Source of the DNA: Sphingobacterium psychroaquaticum
GTDB lineage: Bacteria; Bacteroidota; Bacteroidia; Sphingobacteriales; Sphingobacteriaceae
Direction of reading: 5' to 3'
DNA length: 64,000 nucleotides
Assembly: GCF_900177625.1 (NCBI RefSeq)
Contig: NZ_FXAU01000003.1
Span: forward strand, 434,001-498,000
In this document: positions 9,175-18,014 of the stretch, in pieces
Layout of the letters: each line of letters begins with the position of its first letter
How positions within the stretch are numbered: position 1 is the stretch's first letter
Translations under genes and position numbers: made by a program
The notes under the pieces: generated by a model
What the model was told of the DNA's origin: nothing
Database searches by the model: none
The model's input: only the letters and a program-made list of their open reading frames with translations

Positions 9175-10323
9175 TTAATGGCTGACGACCATTGGCTCGT
9201 TTGTATAAACCTTGCTTAACCAGTCGAATAATGGTTCCTGTATATAGCTTTTCTTTAGTTTGTTTTTGTCAACGCGAAGCATAATGTCCTCGAACGGTCT
9301 GGAAACAACGGCGTCGTCGCGATTTGAAAATATGCTGACAATGAGGTCGCGCGTAACGTCGATATACATGATATTATTGAAACCGGTGGATTCACCGGAG
9401 TGAAAGCAATAGAGGTTGCCAAGTTTGTCTTGGTAGTAGAAGAGCCCCATGCTATATCGAATTTGTCCTATCACTCGTATGCTGTTTTTCAGAAACCATG
9501 GTTTGAAAGAAGCATCGGATAGGTAGGTCTTACCAATATGTCGTGCCCATTGGTGGAAATCGTTGCTGGAAAAATAAACGCCCCCATCACCTTTGGTGGC
9601 ACTGGTTATACTCTGATCGGCAAAATGAAAGACGCTTCCTTCGGGGTGATAACCGTACGCACGATCAGGAATGGATGCGTTAGCTTGATATATTAATGCA
9701 TCCGTTAAGCCGATAGGTGTAAATATATGGTTTTTAACAAATTGGGGGTAAGGCAATCCAGAGACCTGTTCTATGATAAGGGCAAGGAGACAGTATCCCG
9801 TGTTACTGTATCGAAACTTCGTTCCAGGCGTAAAGTACAGGGAGTCGGTTGTTTCGAGATAAGGTAAAATATCGGCATCTAGTATTTGTTCACGCTGTGT
9901 CGATGGTAAAAGGTTCTCATAATCCAAGATACCGGAGCTATGCTGGAGCAATTGCGCGATGGTAATTTGCTGCACACGAGAAGGTAGCTTTGGGAAGTAT
10001 TTACCAATGGTTTGATTTAATGTTATTTTTCTTGTTTCGATGAGCTTATAGAGGCTAAAGGCCGTTACGTGCTTACTGATTGATGCCATCCGAAAGTGAC
10101 TTTTGGCTTCGATTGCTGTCTGATTATCTAAAGCCGTAACCCCGCGTTGTTCGCTATAGATCGCTGTTCCTTTTTCTGTTGCAAGAGCGGAAAGTCCGGG
10201 TCCCTCTTTTTGAATAAGTGACTCGATTACAAGATCAACTTCCAACGGTTTAAACGGGCGTTGTGCGCTTAGCTTTTGCATCCAGAAACAGCAGATAAGG
10301 AGTAAAAAACTATTTTGCTTCAT
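9175..10323 (-). CDS. Secreted serine hydrolase, class C beta-lactamase-like
   Basis: 382 residues beginning with a signal peptide that ends near LSAQ (residues 18-21). The SxxK nucleophile motif is SISK (S81, K84) and the second motif is YSN (172-174). These are the marks of the beta-lactamase/DD-peptidase-like family (Pfam Beta-lactamase). Such proteins in Bacteroidota include esterases, D-aminopeptidases and peptidoglycan enzymes; the substrate cannot be read from sequence. Its start lies 14 bases inside the end of the upstream cyclophilin gene, so the two are probably cotranscribed. Classing it as an antibiotic-resistance gene would not be justified. Confidence 0.85.
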   Translation of the reverse strand: MKQNSFLLLICCFWMQKLSAQRPFKPLEVDLVIESLIQKEGPGLSALATEKGTAIYSEQRGVTALDNQTAIEAKSHFRMASISKHVTAFSLYKLIETRKITLNQTIGKYFPKLPSRVQQITIAQLLQHSSGILDYENLLPSTQREQILDADILPYLETTDSLYFTPGTKFRYSNTGYCLLALIIEQVSGLPYPQFVKNHIFTPIGLTDALIYQANASIPDRAYGYHPEGSVFHFADQSITSATKGDGGVYFSSNDFHQWARHIGKTYLSDASFKPWFLKNSIRVIGQIRYSMGLFYYQDKLGNLYCFHSGESTGFNNIMYIDVTRDLIVSIFSNRDDAVVSRPFEDIMLRVDKNKLKKSYIQEPLFDWLSKVYTNEPMVVSH

Positions 10324-10957
10324 CTTTGATGATCTGTAATTTAAATGGAATTTTTTCTACGGGGTAATCTAACTTGTCGGTAGCGACGCCACTGATCTTA
10401 AGCAGTACGTCAAAACCTTCATACACCTCTCCGAATACGGTGTAGTCTCCGTCTAAACGTGGAAGACCTCCATTTTTGAGGTATTCTGCGCGCTGCTCTG
10501 CTGTAAATTCGTGGTTTTTCTTCCGACTAAGTTCGTTGAGCTCTTGTTCGGTAACGGGTTTACCGACCACAAAGTAGATTTGGTTTAAGAAAGAGGATTT
10601 TGACGGGTTGTTGTCACGGCCGGCACCTAGTACCCCCATCTTATGAAAAGCCCGTGCATCAAATTCGGGCGCTAAGCGAGGCTTTCCTTGCGCCGGATCA
10701 GCTGCTTCACGCTTCTCAATATCAATATCATGCTCACCACCTTGAACCACAAAATTCTTGATGACACGATTGAATAGCGCGTCTTTATATACATCCGTTT
10801 TTATCGCGTTGAGTATGAGGTCTCGGTGCTGGGGTGTGTAATCATACAGTTGAACTTTAAAAACGCCATAATGCGTCTCAAAGGATAAGCGGTATGTTTG
10901 CGCCTGGAGACCAATTGTACAGATAAATAGCGTTAGTAAGAGCAATATTTTCTTCAT
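10310..10957 (-). CDS. Periplasmic peptidyl-prolyl isomerase, cyclophilin type
   Basis: 215 residues with a signal peptide ending LQAQ near residue 20. The cyclophilin fold is recognisable from THYGVFKVQLYD, FNRVIKNFVVQGG and YTVFGEVYEGFDVLLKI. It should catalyse proline cis-trans isomerisation during folding of exported proteins. An insertion with basic and acidic residues (about 125-155) separates the conserved blocks, as in other Bacteroidota cyclophilins. It is followed by the serine hydrolase gene with a 14-bp overlap. Confidence 0.9.
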   Translation of the reverse strand: MKKILLLLTLFICTIGLQAQTYRLSFETHYGVFKVQLYDYTPQHRDLILNAIKTDVYKDALFNRVIKNFVVQGGEHDIDIEKREAADPAQGKPRLAPEFDARAFHKMGVLGAGRDNNPSKSSFLNQIYFVVGKPVTEQELNELSRKKNHEFTAEQRAEYLKNGGLPRLDGDYTVFGEVYEGFDVLLKISGVATDKLDYPVEKIPFKLQIIKDEAK

Positions 10958-11010
10958 GTCGGGTTTTGTTAAAACACTGTTTGAAGAGCTAAATTACTCT
11001 TTTTTTGCCA

Positions 11011-11913
11011 CTAATTGTTACCTACATTGCGATATTCATTGGGCGTCATACCTACTCGATTTTTAAACAATCGGCTAAAATGTTGCGGGTACTTAAAACC
11101 TAATTCATACGCAATTTCGTTTATGGTCTTGTCGCCGGATTGAATTTTGGTCTTTGCGATATCGATGGTTTTGTTTTGAATATAATCCTGAGCCGATTTA
11201 CCTGTTTCCTTTTTTATTAGGTCGCCAAAATAATTAGCGGACAAATGCAGCTCATCAGCGAAGTAGGCTACCGTTGGCAAGCCAATGGTGTACGGGTTTT
11301 CAGAATTAAAGTATGTATTTAAGTGCTGTTCGAATTTTTCTAAAATTCCTTTGTTTGCGTTTTCCCGTGTGATGAATTGACGATCATAGAAGCGTTCACA
11401 ATAGTTTAAGAAAAGCTCGATGTTGGATGCGATAAGCTTCTTGCTGTGTTTATCGATGGAATGACTCAGCTCATATTCGATTTTAGCAAAGCAATCGAAG
11501 ACGATTTTTCGTTCTTCGGCAGACAGATGAAGCGCTTCGTTTGTGTTATAGCTAAAAAAATGGTAATCATCCATGAGGTTGGCTAGCGCAGTACCTTTAA
11601 TCAGGTCCGGATGGAAAACTAGGCCGTATCCCTTTGGTTGGTACAGGTCAACTTTGTTTTCAACATCAATCACTTGCCCAGGAGAAATAAAGACTAAGGT
11701 GCCTTCTTCATAGTCATAGTAGTTACATCCGTACTTAAGGTCACCACACTTAATATCTTTAACAAAAATACAATATAGACCAAAGGTCATACGAGATCCC
11801 GTGCGTTCATGCGCTTTTGAAAAGTCGATAACGCTCACTAATGGGTTCAATGTCTCGTGATTATTGAAAACATTGTATTGATGAATCGTATCGAATGTAT
11901 ATGCTTTTTCCAT
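11011..11913 (-). CDS. AraC-family transcriptional regulator
   Basis: 300 residues. The C-terminal 100 contain the two helix-turn-helix units of AraC/XylS proteins, including KTINEIAYELGFKYPQHFSRLFKNR and the ending GMTPNEYR. The N-terminal part is the divergent sensor domain common in Bacteroidota AraC proteins near oxidoreductases. It is transcribed divergently from the hydrolase/cupin genes at 12099-14752, which makes these its likely targets. A TAAGTTTG minus-7 box lies just upstream. Confidence 0.88.
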   Translation of the reverse strand: MEKAYTFDTIHQYNVFNNHETLNPLVSVIDFSKAHERTGSRMTFGLYCIFVKDIKCGDLKYGCNYYDYEEGTLVFISPGQVIDVENKVDLYQPKGYGLVFHPDLIKGTALANLMDDYHFFSYNTNEALHLSAEERKIVFDCFAKIEYELSHSIDKHSKKLIASNIELFLNYCERFYDRQFITRENANKGILEKFEQHLNTYFNSENPYTIGLPTVAYFADELHLSANYFGDLIKKETGKSAQDYIQNKTIDIAKTKIQSGDKTINEIAYELGFKYPQHFSRLFKNRVGMTPNEYRNVGNN

Positions 11914-11935
11914 TTCCGCTTTCCTTTGTTTAATA

Positions 11936-11943
11936 CAAACTTA
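11936..11943 (-). promoter_or_regulatory. TAnnTTTG box for the AraC gene
   Basis: Minus-strand TAAGTTTG, an exact minus-7 match, 23 bases before the ATG at 11913. Confidence 0.4.
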
Positions 11944-12098
11944 AACATTCTTTGATTATCAAACTATTACTGTAGAACGTATCCGTAAAGATGGTAGTAA
12001 AATCAGTAATTTGTATACCAATATGCAGGGAACGAATTAAGAACTTTGTTTATGTAGTAGTTGTTTAACGAAACGAATCTTTAACGAACATAAAAGGA

Positions 12099-13586
12099 AT
12101 GAAAGTATTGAAATATTTTAGTGCATGTGCATGGAGTTTGACTAGTTGTGTTATGCTGCATGCGCAGGAACAACAAAACACGATCGTGTTGGCTCAGCAA
12201 GGAAGTTTTGCGGTTGGAGGTCGTGTGCTTCAGGCGGAGGGAACATTCGATTTAAGTGATGCCATGAATCCCCAAGGACAAACTTTTCATGGTGACCATG
12301 CTTATGTTTTTTATCAAATGCCGAAGCAGGCACATCGTTTACCCTTAGTTTTCCTACATGGCGCCGGTCAATCGAAGAAAACCTGGGAGTCGACTCCCGA
12401 CGGACGTGAGGGTTTTCAGAATATTTTTCTGAAGCGTGGTTTTGGGGTTTACCTTTTGGATCAACCCCGACGTGGAGCTGCCGGCAAGAGTATGGTTGGT
12501 ACGACGATCACGCCAATTGCGGATGAACAGTTTTGGTTTACACAATTTAGAATTGGTAATTATCCGGACTTTTTCCCTAATGTTCAGTTCCCTAAAGATA
12601 AAGATGCATTGATACAGTTCTTCCGTCAGATGACGCCAAACACAGGTAGTTTTGATGGCGTTGTTGTTACCGATGCACTATCGGAACTTTTTACGAAAGT
12701 TGGTGACGGCATTTTGGTTACACACTCTCAAGGCGGAGGACCTGGTTGGTCTACGGCGATGAGGAATGAACATGTCAAAGCGATTGTGGCATACGAACCC
12801 TACAGTGGCTTTGTTTTTCCTGAAGGTGAAGCGCCCGCACCAATAGCCTCTACAGGGCTGTTTGGAGCATTAAAAGGGGGAGAGGTTCCTAAGGCTGATT
12901 TTTTGAAGCTTACAAAGATTCCAATTGTTATATATTATGGCGATAATATCGCATCTACATCGAGCGCCGTTTGGAATATGGACCATTGGCGATCGGGATT
13001 AGAGATGGCAAAGTTATGGGCGGCAACTATCAATAAATATGGTGGCGATGCAACGGTGGTTCATTTACCTGAAGTAGGGATAAAGGGGAATACGCATTTT
13101 CCATTTTCGGACTTAAATAATAAGGAGGTAGCGGATCATTTGTGGGAATGGTTGAATCGGAAAGGTTTGGTGCAAGATGTGGCTGTTGGAGATATGGCTG
13201 ATCTCGAAAAGCAACAGGTGATAAAACTTTCTAAACAAAAGTGGCAATGGATGGCCGATAAGAATACGGCGCTGTTGGACCATCTGTTTGATGCGGCGTC
13301 AGTTTTTGTCCACATGGGAGGATCATGGGGTAAGGAGCAGGAGTTGCAGGTTATTAAAAGTGGTGGTATTTGGTATAAAAAAGCGGATGTGCATGAGGTA
13401 TCGGTGCATATTATGGATCAAACAGCTGTCGTGTTAAATCGTATTGATCTGTTGGCTGTTGTTGGGGGGAATGAGGTGACAAATCCATTTATAGTAACTG
13501 AGGTATACGTGAAAAAAGGCACAGAATGGAAGCTCGGCTCTTTGTCTTTCACGAAGGTGTCTGTGCCTGTGCGTAGTAACCCATAG
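12099..13586 (+). CDS. Secreted alpha/beta hydrolase fused to an NTF2-like domain
   Basis: 495 residues with a signal peptide ending near MLHAQ (residues 19-23). The alpha/beta hydrolase part shows the oxyanion segment FLHGAG (85-90), the nucleophile motif THSQGG with S210, and a late histidine in GNTHFPF. Beyond about residue 370 the sequence changes to a segment resembling SnoaL/DUF4440 NTF2-like domains (HMGGSWGKEQEL, TEVYVKKGTEWKLGSLSF). The fusion is not standard for either family. A purine-rich ribosome site (AAAAGGA) precedes ATG 12099. The substrate is unknown; the cupins downstream suggest a small-molecule pathway under the divergent AraC regulator. Confidence 0.78.
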   Translation: MKVLKYFSACAWSLTSCVMLHAQEQQNTIVLAQQGSFAVGGRVLQAEGTFDLSDAMNPQGQTFHGDHAYVFYQMPKQAHRLPLVFLHGAGQSKKTWESTPDGREGFQNIFLKRGFGVYLLDQPRRGAAGKSMVGTTITPIADEQFWFTQFRIGNYPDFFPNVQFPKDKDALIQFFRQMTPNTGSFDGVVVTDALSELFTKVGDGILVTHSQGGGPGWSTAMRNEHVKAIVAYEPYSGFVFPEGEAPAPIASTGLFGALKGGEVPKADFLKLTKIPIVIYYGDNIASTSSAVWNMDHWRSGLEMAKLWAATINKYGGDATVVHLPEVGIKGNTHFPFSDLNNKEVADHLWEWLNRKGLVQDVAVGDMADLEKQQVIKLSKQKWQWMADKNTALLDHLFDAASVFVHMGGSWGKEQELQVIKSGGIWYKKADVHEVSVHIMDQTAVVLNRIDLLAVVGGNEVTNPFIVTEVYVKKGTEWKLGSLSFTKVSVPVRSNP

Positions 13587-13610
13587 TTTGTAAATTGTAA
13601 TTCTTGTGAT

Positions 13611-14075
13611 ATGAGTAAAATATATGGAATATTGATGGCGCCTTTGTTTGTAATGGGGTGCAGTGAAAAATCAACAACAATGCAGAATGAGGTCGAGTTA
13701 ATCTTTCCTAAAGGGGATAAGATCACCAATGATAATTTTACAGGCGCTGTTTACCTGCATAATATGGTAGTCGCGGATAGTAGTAACCAGAATGCGGTTG
13801 GTTCGGTTACCTTTGAACCGGGCGCACGGACGAAGTGGCATTCGCATCCTGCCGGACAGATTATTATCGCAATTGATGGTGTAGGTTACTACCAAGAGGA
13901 AGGACAGCCTAAAGTCATTGTACGTAAGGGGGAGGTCGTTAAATGTCCGGCCGATATTCCACATTGGCATGGGGCTAGTGCAGACGAGAAGTTTGTGCAA
14001 GTTGCGATTACAGGACGTGAGAAAGGCGAAACTGTTTGGTTGCATGCAGTGACAGATGAGGAGTACCATAAATAG
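13611..14075 (+). CDS. Cupin lipoprotein, (R)-mandelonitrile-lyase-like
   Basis: 154 residues with a lipobox-like N-terminus (VMGC, C17), so probably a periplasmic lipoprotein. The single cupin domain carries the full metal set of this group: H77, H79 and Q83 in WHSHPAGQ, plus H118 and H120 in PHWHGA. That block matches small Mn-binding cupins related to bacterial (R)-hydroxynitrile lyase. The true reaction in this organism is unknown, and many relatives are annotated only as cupin. It lies 24 bases after the hydrolase and is probably in the same operon. Confidence 0.82.
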   Translation: MSKIYGILMAPLFVMGCSEKSTTMQNEVELIFPKGDKITNDNFTGAVYLHNMVVADSSNQNAVGSVTFEPGARTKWHSHPAGQIIIAIDGVGYYQEEGQPKVIVRKGEVVKCPADIPHWHGASADEKFVQVAITGREKGETVWLHAVTDEEYHK

Positions 14076-14206
14076 GAACGTGTATCCTCTTTAGAGCCTG
14101 GAGAGTCTGTTAATTTTTGTTAATCCGTGATTTGGGTTATTCTTTCCGTAATCCGGGTAGTTTTATTGCAATGCTACTGACGATCTTTGTATCAATAAGT
14201 TAAACC

Positions 14207-14225
14207 GATAGGAATAGCACCTATC
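14207..14225. promoter_or_regulatory. Inverted repeat ahead of the second cupin gene
   Basis: GATAGG (14207-14212) and CCTATC (14220-14225) form a perfect 6-bp inverted repeat 11 bases before the ATG. A near-match minus-7 box, GATCTTTG, lies about 25 bases earlier. It may be an operator or an mRNA hairpin near the ribosome site. Confidence 0.35.
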
Positions 14226-14236
14226 ATAAAAATTTA

Positions 14237-14752
14237 ATGATGATGAGAAAGTGTGTATATATGTTAGTGATTTCTTTGGGTTTAGTGGCTGTTGTGGGGT
14301 TCACCACAAGGCAGTTGGCTTGCAAGAAGTGTACAAAATCGAGTATTGAAGCAGGACTTCAGCAGGAGCAGATTGGTTCGGATAAAATTATAGGGTTGGG
14401 CTTACTTCAAGTTCTCACGGCTGACACTTTAACAAGTGATCTTCATGTTGCAAATATTCAGCTTGAGGAAGGAAGTTATTTGCATTGGCAAACGATGCCT
14501 GGTGGTCGGGTAATTATCGTGACGGAAGGTGAAGGGTTTTATCAGTCGAAAGGAAAGGATGTTGTTCGAATTAAGAAGGGCGATACGATTGAAACATTCC
14601 CGGGATTATATCACTGGGTGGGTGCAACGCCGGAATCGGGATTGGAATTCATTAGCGTAACTTCTAAGAAATCTGATGCATTGATCAAGTGGCATGAAAC
14701 AGTCACAGAGAAGGAGTACCGTGCAGCTATAGATCTCGCTGAAGCATCCTAA
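14237..14752 (+). CDS. Degenerate cupin paralogue with lost metal site
   Basis: 171 residues, N-terminally anchored by a hydrophobic segment (9-23). The domain aligns with the preceding cupin, but the metal ligands are gone: WHSHPAGQ has become WQTMPGGR (Q85, M87, R91) and PHWHGA has become YHWVGA. Only the first His of that motif (H126) remains. The framework residues around them are conserved, and the C-terminal KWHETVTEKEY matches LHAVTDEEYH in the neighbour. I infer a duplicated cupin that kept its fold but lost metal catalysis and may bind the product or its partner. Confidence 0.78.
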   Translation: MMMRKCVYMLVISLGLVAVVGFTTRQLACKKCTKSSIEAGLQQEQIGSDKIIGLGLLQVLTADTLTSDLHVANIQLEEGSYLHWQTMPGGRVIIVTEGEGFYQSKGKDVVRIKKGDTIETFPGLYHWVGATPESGLEFISVTSKKSDALIKWHETVTEKEYRAAIDLAEAS

Positions 14753-14774
14753 TGTTGGCGTGTTTTTTAGCGTG

Positions 14775-14808
14775 AAAGTCGTATTCATTTTTTGGATACG
14801 ACTTTTTG
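14775..14808 (+). terminator. Rho-independent terminator after the cupin pair
   Basis: AAAGTCGTAT (14775-14784) pairs with ATACGACTTT (14796-14805), and T residues follow. Confidence 0.85.
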
Positions 14809-14820
14809 TTTAGTCCTTAG

Positions 14821-15549
14821 CTACCGCTTGTGGTATACTTCTGCAAAAGGTACGCGATAGCGTTCCCCCCATATTCCTTCATTGCCCTTGCGTACTCCGC
14901 ATGAGATAATCATATTAATTTCTGCCCCTCGTGGTAATTGCAATAGTTTTTTTACACGACCGCTATCAAAACCTTCTAAGGGGCAAGTGTCTAGCCCTTC
15001 GTTAGCCATGGCAATCATAAAGGTTTGCGCAGCGAGTGCGCAGGTCTTATGTACAACGACCCGCACGTCAGCTTCAGTCACTTGACGAACAATAGGGCGG
15101 AAGAGGCTTATTGTCGTTAACAGGATATTGCGAAAGAAACCGAGTATGCCAAAAAAGCGACTGTAGAGCGTTGGCATTAACTTACCATAATAGATTTCAC
15201 GGTCTTTGATGCGGCGGTGTTGTCGTTCGGGCGGACTGTTTCGCGCTATATTGCCGCGCTCAAATTCGAGTACGGCATGGGCTCGTCTGCGGTGTAGATC
15301 CTGACGGGTAACGAAGACGACGAGTTCGGGCGCAGTTGAAATTGCTTTTTGATCAAGACAGGGTTTAATGAACTTTTCGAGCAGATCGGGATCTGTAATG
15401 TGGTAAAACTCCCACAATTGCATGTTGGAGCTGTTGGGCGCGAGTGTTGCGAGCTCAAGGCAATGCTTAACTTTTTGCGTATCGATACCTTTTTCTTTGT
15501 CGTAAACGCGTACGGATCGCCGATGATGGAGTGCTTCTTCTAAAGTCAT
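14821..15549 (-). CDS. Nitroreductase-family protein
   Basis: 242-residue FMN-dependent nitroreductase-fold protein. The N-terminal EEALHHRRSVRVYD is the usual FMN-binding RRSxR block, followed by ATLAPNSSNMQLWEFY. The C-terminal GLDTCPLEGFDSGRVKKLL is also characteristic. A basic central insertion (about residues 95-150) containing a hydrophobic stretch is longer than in the smallest members. Substrates could be quinones, nitroaromatics or flavins. It converges on the cupin genes and lies 34 bases downstream of the GNAT gene, possibly in one transcript. Confidence 0.85.
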   Translation of the reverse strand: MTLEEALHHRRSVRVYDKEKGIDTQKVKHCLELATLAPNSSNMQLWEFYHITDPDLLEKFIKPCLDQKAISTAPELVVFVTRQDLHRRRAHAVLEFERGNIARNSPPERQHRRIKDREIYYGKLMPTLYSRFFGILGFFRNILLTTISLFRPIVRQVTEADVRVVVHKTCALAAQTFMIAMANEGLDTCPLEGFDSGRVKKLLQLPRGAEINMIISCGVRKGNEGIWGERYRVPFAEVYHKR

Positions 15550-15582
15550 ATAGGTTTAACCTTTTTACGGGCTTTTTGTTAT

Positions 15583-16104
15583 TTACTTATTCTTCTTCGT
15601 GTTTTTTATATGCTGTTTGTAAAAGGTAGAACTAGCGAGTACGACTGACGTTTCTATTTGCCGAAACGGGATATTCCAGTACTTGCGCAACAACTGTTCC
15701 TTTTCGGTGTATGATACTTGCTGGAAGCCATTTTTGAGGTAAAAGTTTATGGCCCAAGAAGCATCGGCCCAGGTTCCAATTAAAATTGGATTTTGGGTAA
15801 GGGTAGACAAGTGTTTTAATAAAGTACCTCCAATTCCTTGGTTACGCACTACAGTTCGGATATAAGCGTGACGAATTAAAGTTACATCACCTCTGTGCTG
15901 AATGCCCATCACGCCGAGAATGCGACCGTCCTGATGGTAGCACCAAAATTCGACTCCTTCCAAGATTTGTTCATGGAGCTCCTTTTCTGTCATGTAGGGA
16001 TCTTTCCATCTGTCCGCGGGGATAATGCCTTTATATGCTACGGAAGCATCGTTTATGATCTCGTAAATATCCTTAAAATCGGATGGCTGACTTTTTAGTA
16101 TCAT
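15583..16104 (-). CDS. GNAT N-acetyltransferase
   Basis: 173 residues. The acetyl-CoA binding motif A is VVRNQGIGGTLLKHL near residues 85-99, preceded by the beta-strand IRHAYIR. The acceptor is unknown. It precedes the nitroreductase in the same direction by 34 bases. Confidence 0.85.
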   Translation of the reverse strand: MILKSQPSDFKDIYEIINDASVAYKGIIPADRWKDPYMTEKELHEQILEGVEFWCYHQDGRILGVMGIQHRGDVTLIRHAYIRTVVRNQGIGGTLLKHLSTLTQNPILIGTWADASWAINFYLKNGFQQVSYTEKEQLLRKYWNIPFRQIETSVVLASSTFYKQHIKNTKKNK

Positions 16105-16201
16105 TGTTATAAACCTTTAATCGTCTACTTTTTGCTTGACTTTGAGGAACAAAAGTACAGCGCTGAAATAGTATTGTTTTTTACATATGTTGAGAATAAT
16201 T

Positions 16202-16789
16202 TTATTTTCGGAGCCGCCGTATCCTGCTAAGCTGTGTCGGGGTGATGCCGAGATGGCAAGCAATGTCTTGTAGAGCAACATGTTTCTCAATGGCAGGGTG
16301 ACTTTTTAGTAGCTTCTCATAGCGTACCTGTGCTTCTTCCATGACGATGGATATTTCCCTTTCTTCTTTTGCAATGATCCAGTTTTTCTCAAGATAATGA
16401 ATATAAAATAGTTTGAGGTCATCCACCTGAAAAAGGAGCTCTCTGAACGGTCTATAGGGTAAGCTGAGTAGTGTACAATCGGTTACTGCCTTTATGGTGA
16501 ACTTGGAAGGTTCATGTAAGATACAGGAAACAGTTGATGCAATAAAATCATTGTTCGTTGCGATATTTTTTGTGTATTTCTTTCCGCGATCATCCGTGAT
16601 ATATGCGATAACATATCCGGTGTGTAGAAAACAAAACTGACGTGCCACAAAGCCTTGCTGTACCAAGACTTCATTTTTCTTTACGTGGATTACTGTAGCT
16701 AAGGCTAAAAGCTTCTCCAAGGAACACTCTGAAATTGGAGAATATGAGGCTATCTTTTCCCTAAATTTTTGTTGCAAGGTTTCGTACAT
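16202..16789 (-). CDS. Crp/Fnr-family regulator
   Basis: 195 residues with an N-terminal cyclic-nucleotide-binding-like beta roll (KNEVLVQQGFVARQFCFLHTGYVIAY) and a C-terminal helix-turn-helix, LQDIACHLGITPTQLSRIRR. The cysteines do not form an Fnr-type iron-sulphur cluster. As in most Bacteroidota members of this group, the ligand is unknown. It is separated from the GNAT gene by about 100 bases and may control nearby redox genes. Confidence 0.85.
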   Translation of the reverse strand: MYETLQQKFREKIASYSPISECSLEKLLALATVIHVKKNEVLVQQGFVARQFCFLHTGYVIAYITDDRGKKYTKNIATNNDFIASTVSCILHEPSKFTIKAVTDCTLLSLPYRPFRELLFQVDDLKLFYIHYLEKNWIIAKEEREISIVMEEAQVRYEKLLKSHPAIEKHVALQDIACHLGITPTQLSRIRRLRK

Positions 16790-16933
16790 AACAATAAATA
16801 AGGCAATCTACGTATTTATTCACTTCTCTTATTCGATAAAGCGAATAGCGATTGTTTTTCTATACGAGATGCCTAATTTAGTCTACTGCTTTTTTGGTTG
16901 ATGCTCTTGCTCGCGTCTCTTTTCTTGCTTCGG

Positions 16934-17572
16934 TTACAACTGTTCTATAAGTTGTTGCATATCTATTCTGTTCATATAGTTGGTGTCAACAAACCGGTAT
17001 GTAATAGTGCCATTTGGGTCTAACACGAAAATAGCAGGGGTGGGTAGTTCATTCGTGTTGTTCTTGTTGTATTCTGATAGGTCAATTCCTAAATTACGAT
17101 ATGCTGGAATTACGAAGTCTTGAAGCTCAAATGAGATGCCCAGCTGCTTAGCTAAAGCATTGTTTTTGTCTGTCACTAGCTCAAAGTCTAGATGGTGATT
17201 ATTCTTTAATTCTTCATTATAATAAGAGGTTTGTGGGGAGATGGCCACCAGTGTTGCATTTCTATCGGTGATTTGTTTTAGATTGTCTTGTAGCGTTTTC
17301 AATTCGATATTGCAATAGGGACACCAGCTGCCTCGGAAAAAAGCAATAATTACTTTCCCTCTTTTTAGCAGCTCTTTTAACGATACGTTTTTGTCATTTG
17401 TATTTGGCAAGCTGAAGTCAGGAAACTTTTCTCCTGTTTTGATCGCATGGTCTTCAATGCTTAGTGTTTTCAAGTCTGCAATGGATTTTGCGAATACTTC
17501 TAAGATTTCTCTCGGAAGTTGCTGTGCCAAGTTTTCATTTAATTCCTCAATCTGTTGGGCGATTTTTTTCAT
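16934..17572 (-). CDS. Peroxiredoxin-like AhpC/TSA-family protein
   Basis: About 212 residues from ATG 17572. Upstream in-frame codons exist to 17659, but the family usually starts with MKKIAQQIEELNENLAQQLP-type sequence, so I chose the internal ATG. The thioredoxin-fold part has the redox motif SWCPYC within FFRGSWCPYCNIELKTL. It probably reduces peroxides or disulfides in the cytoplasm, as no signal peptide is visible. It is monocistronic. Confidence 0.85.
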   Translation of the reverse strand: MKKIAQQIEELNENLAQQLPREILEVFAKSIADLKTLSIEDHAIKTGEKFPDFSLPNTNDKNVSLKELLKRGKVIIAFFRGSWCPYCNIELKTLQDNLKQITDRNATLVAISPQTSYYNEELKNNHHLDFELVTDKNNALAKQLGISFELQDFVIPAYRNLGIDLSEYNKNNTNELPTPAIFVLDPNGTITYRFVDTNYMNRIDMQQLIEQL

Positions 17573-17833
17573 ATTTTGAATACTTTTTTGCAAAGTTTTA
17601 AAAGTAAACTCAGAATCACAATACCGCATATAATTGTCCCTATGGGATAAAAAAGTCAATTTTACGAAAAGGTAGGAGGGAGCGATAAAAGAAGTTATTT
17701 GTCTCTCGATATTTCTTGCTGGTACGGTTCGTGGGAAAGGATTGTTCCGATTGCGAGGTATATAAGTGGGGGAAATAGTAATTAATTATTAGATTGTGGA
17801 TAGAACCCGAGTGTACTCATCCCTCTCAAACGC

Positions 17834-17866
17834 AAAAAATCCCTCATCTTTCGATGAAGGATTTTT
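17834..17866. terminator. Bidirectional terminator-like hairpin in the decayed tRNA unit
   Basis: AAAAATCCCTCATC pairs with GATGAAGGATTTTT with one mismatch around a TTTC loop; A and T runs flank it on both sides. Confidence 0.7.
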
Positions 17867-17969
17867 CTGCGGAGAGTGAGGGATTGGTTCAGCCCCACAA
17901 ACCCCAAATACAGCCCTGAACCTCCTTCGGATCGAACCCGAGGGTACTCATCCCTTAACACTATTGCAT

Positions 17970-17999
17970 AAAAAAAGTCCAATCTTGTGGATTGAACTT
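17970..17999 (-). terminator. Terminator of tRNA-Ser
   Basis: On the minus strand AAGTTCAATC pairs with GATTGGACTT (one mismatch) around CACAA and is followed by a T run, 15 bases after the tRNA 3' end. Confidence 0.75.
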
Positions 18000-18014
18000 C
18001 TCTTTATTTTTCTG

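Noticed and set aside
9175..10323. Antibiotic-resistance beta-lactamase
   Set aside because: SxxK and YSN motifs define the broad serine hydrolase family; nothing identifies a true AmpC-type enzyme.
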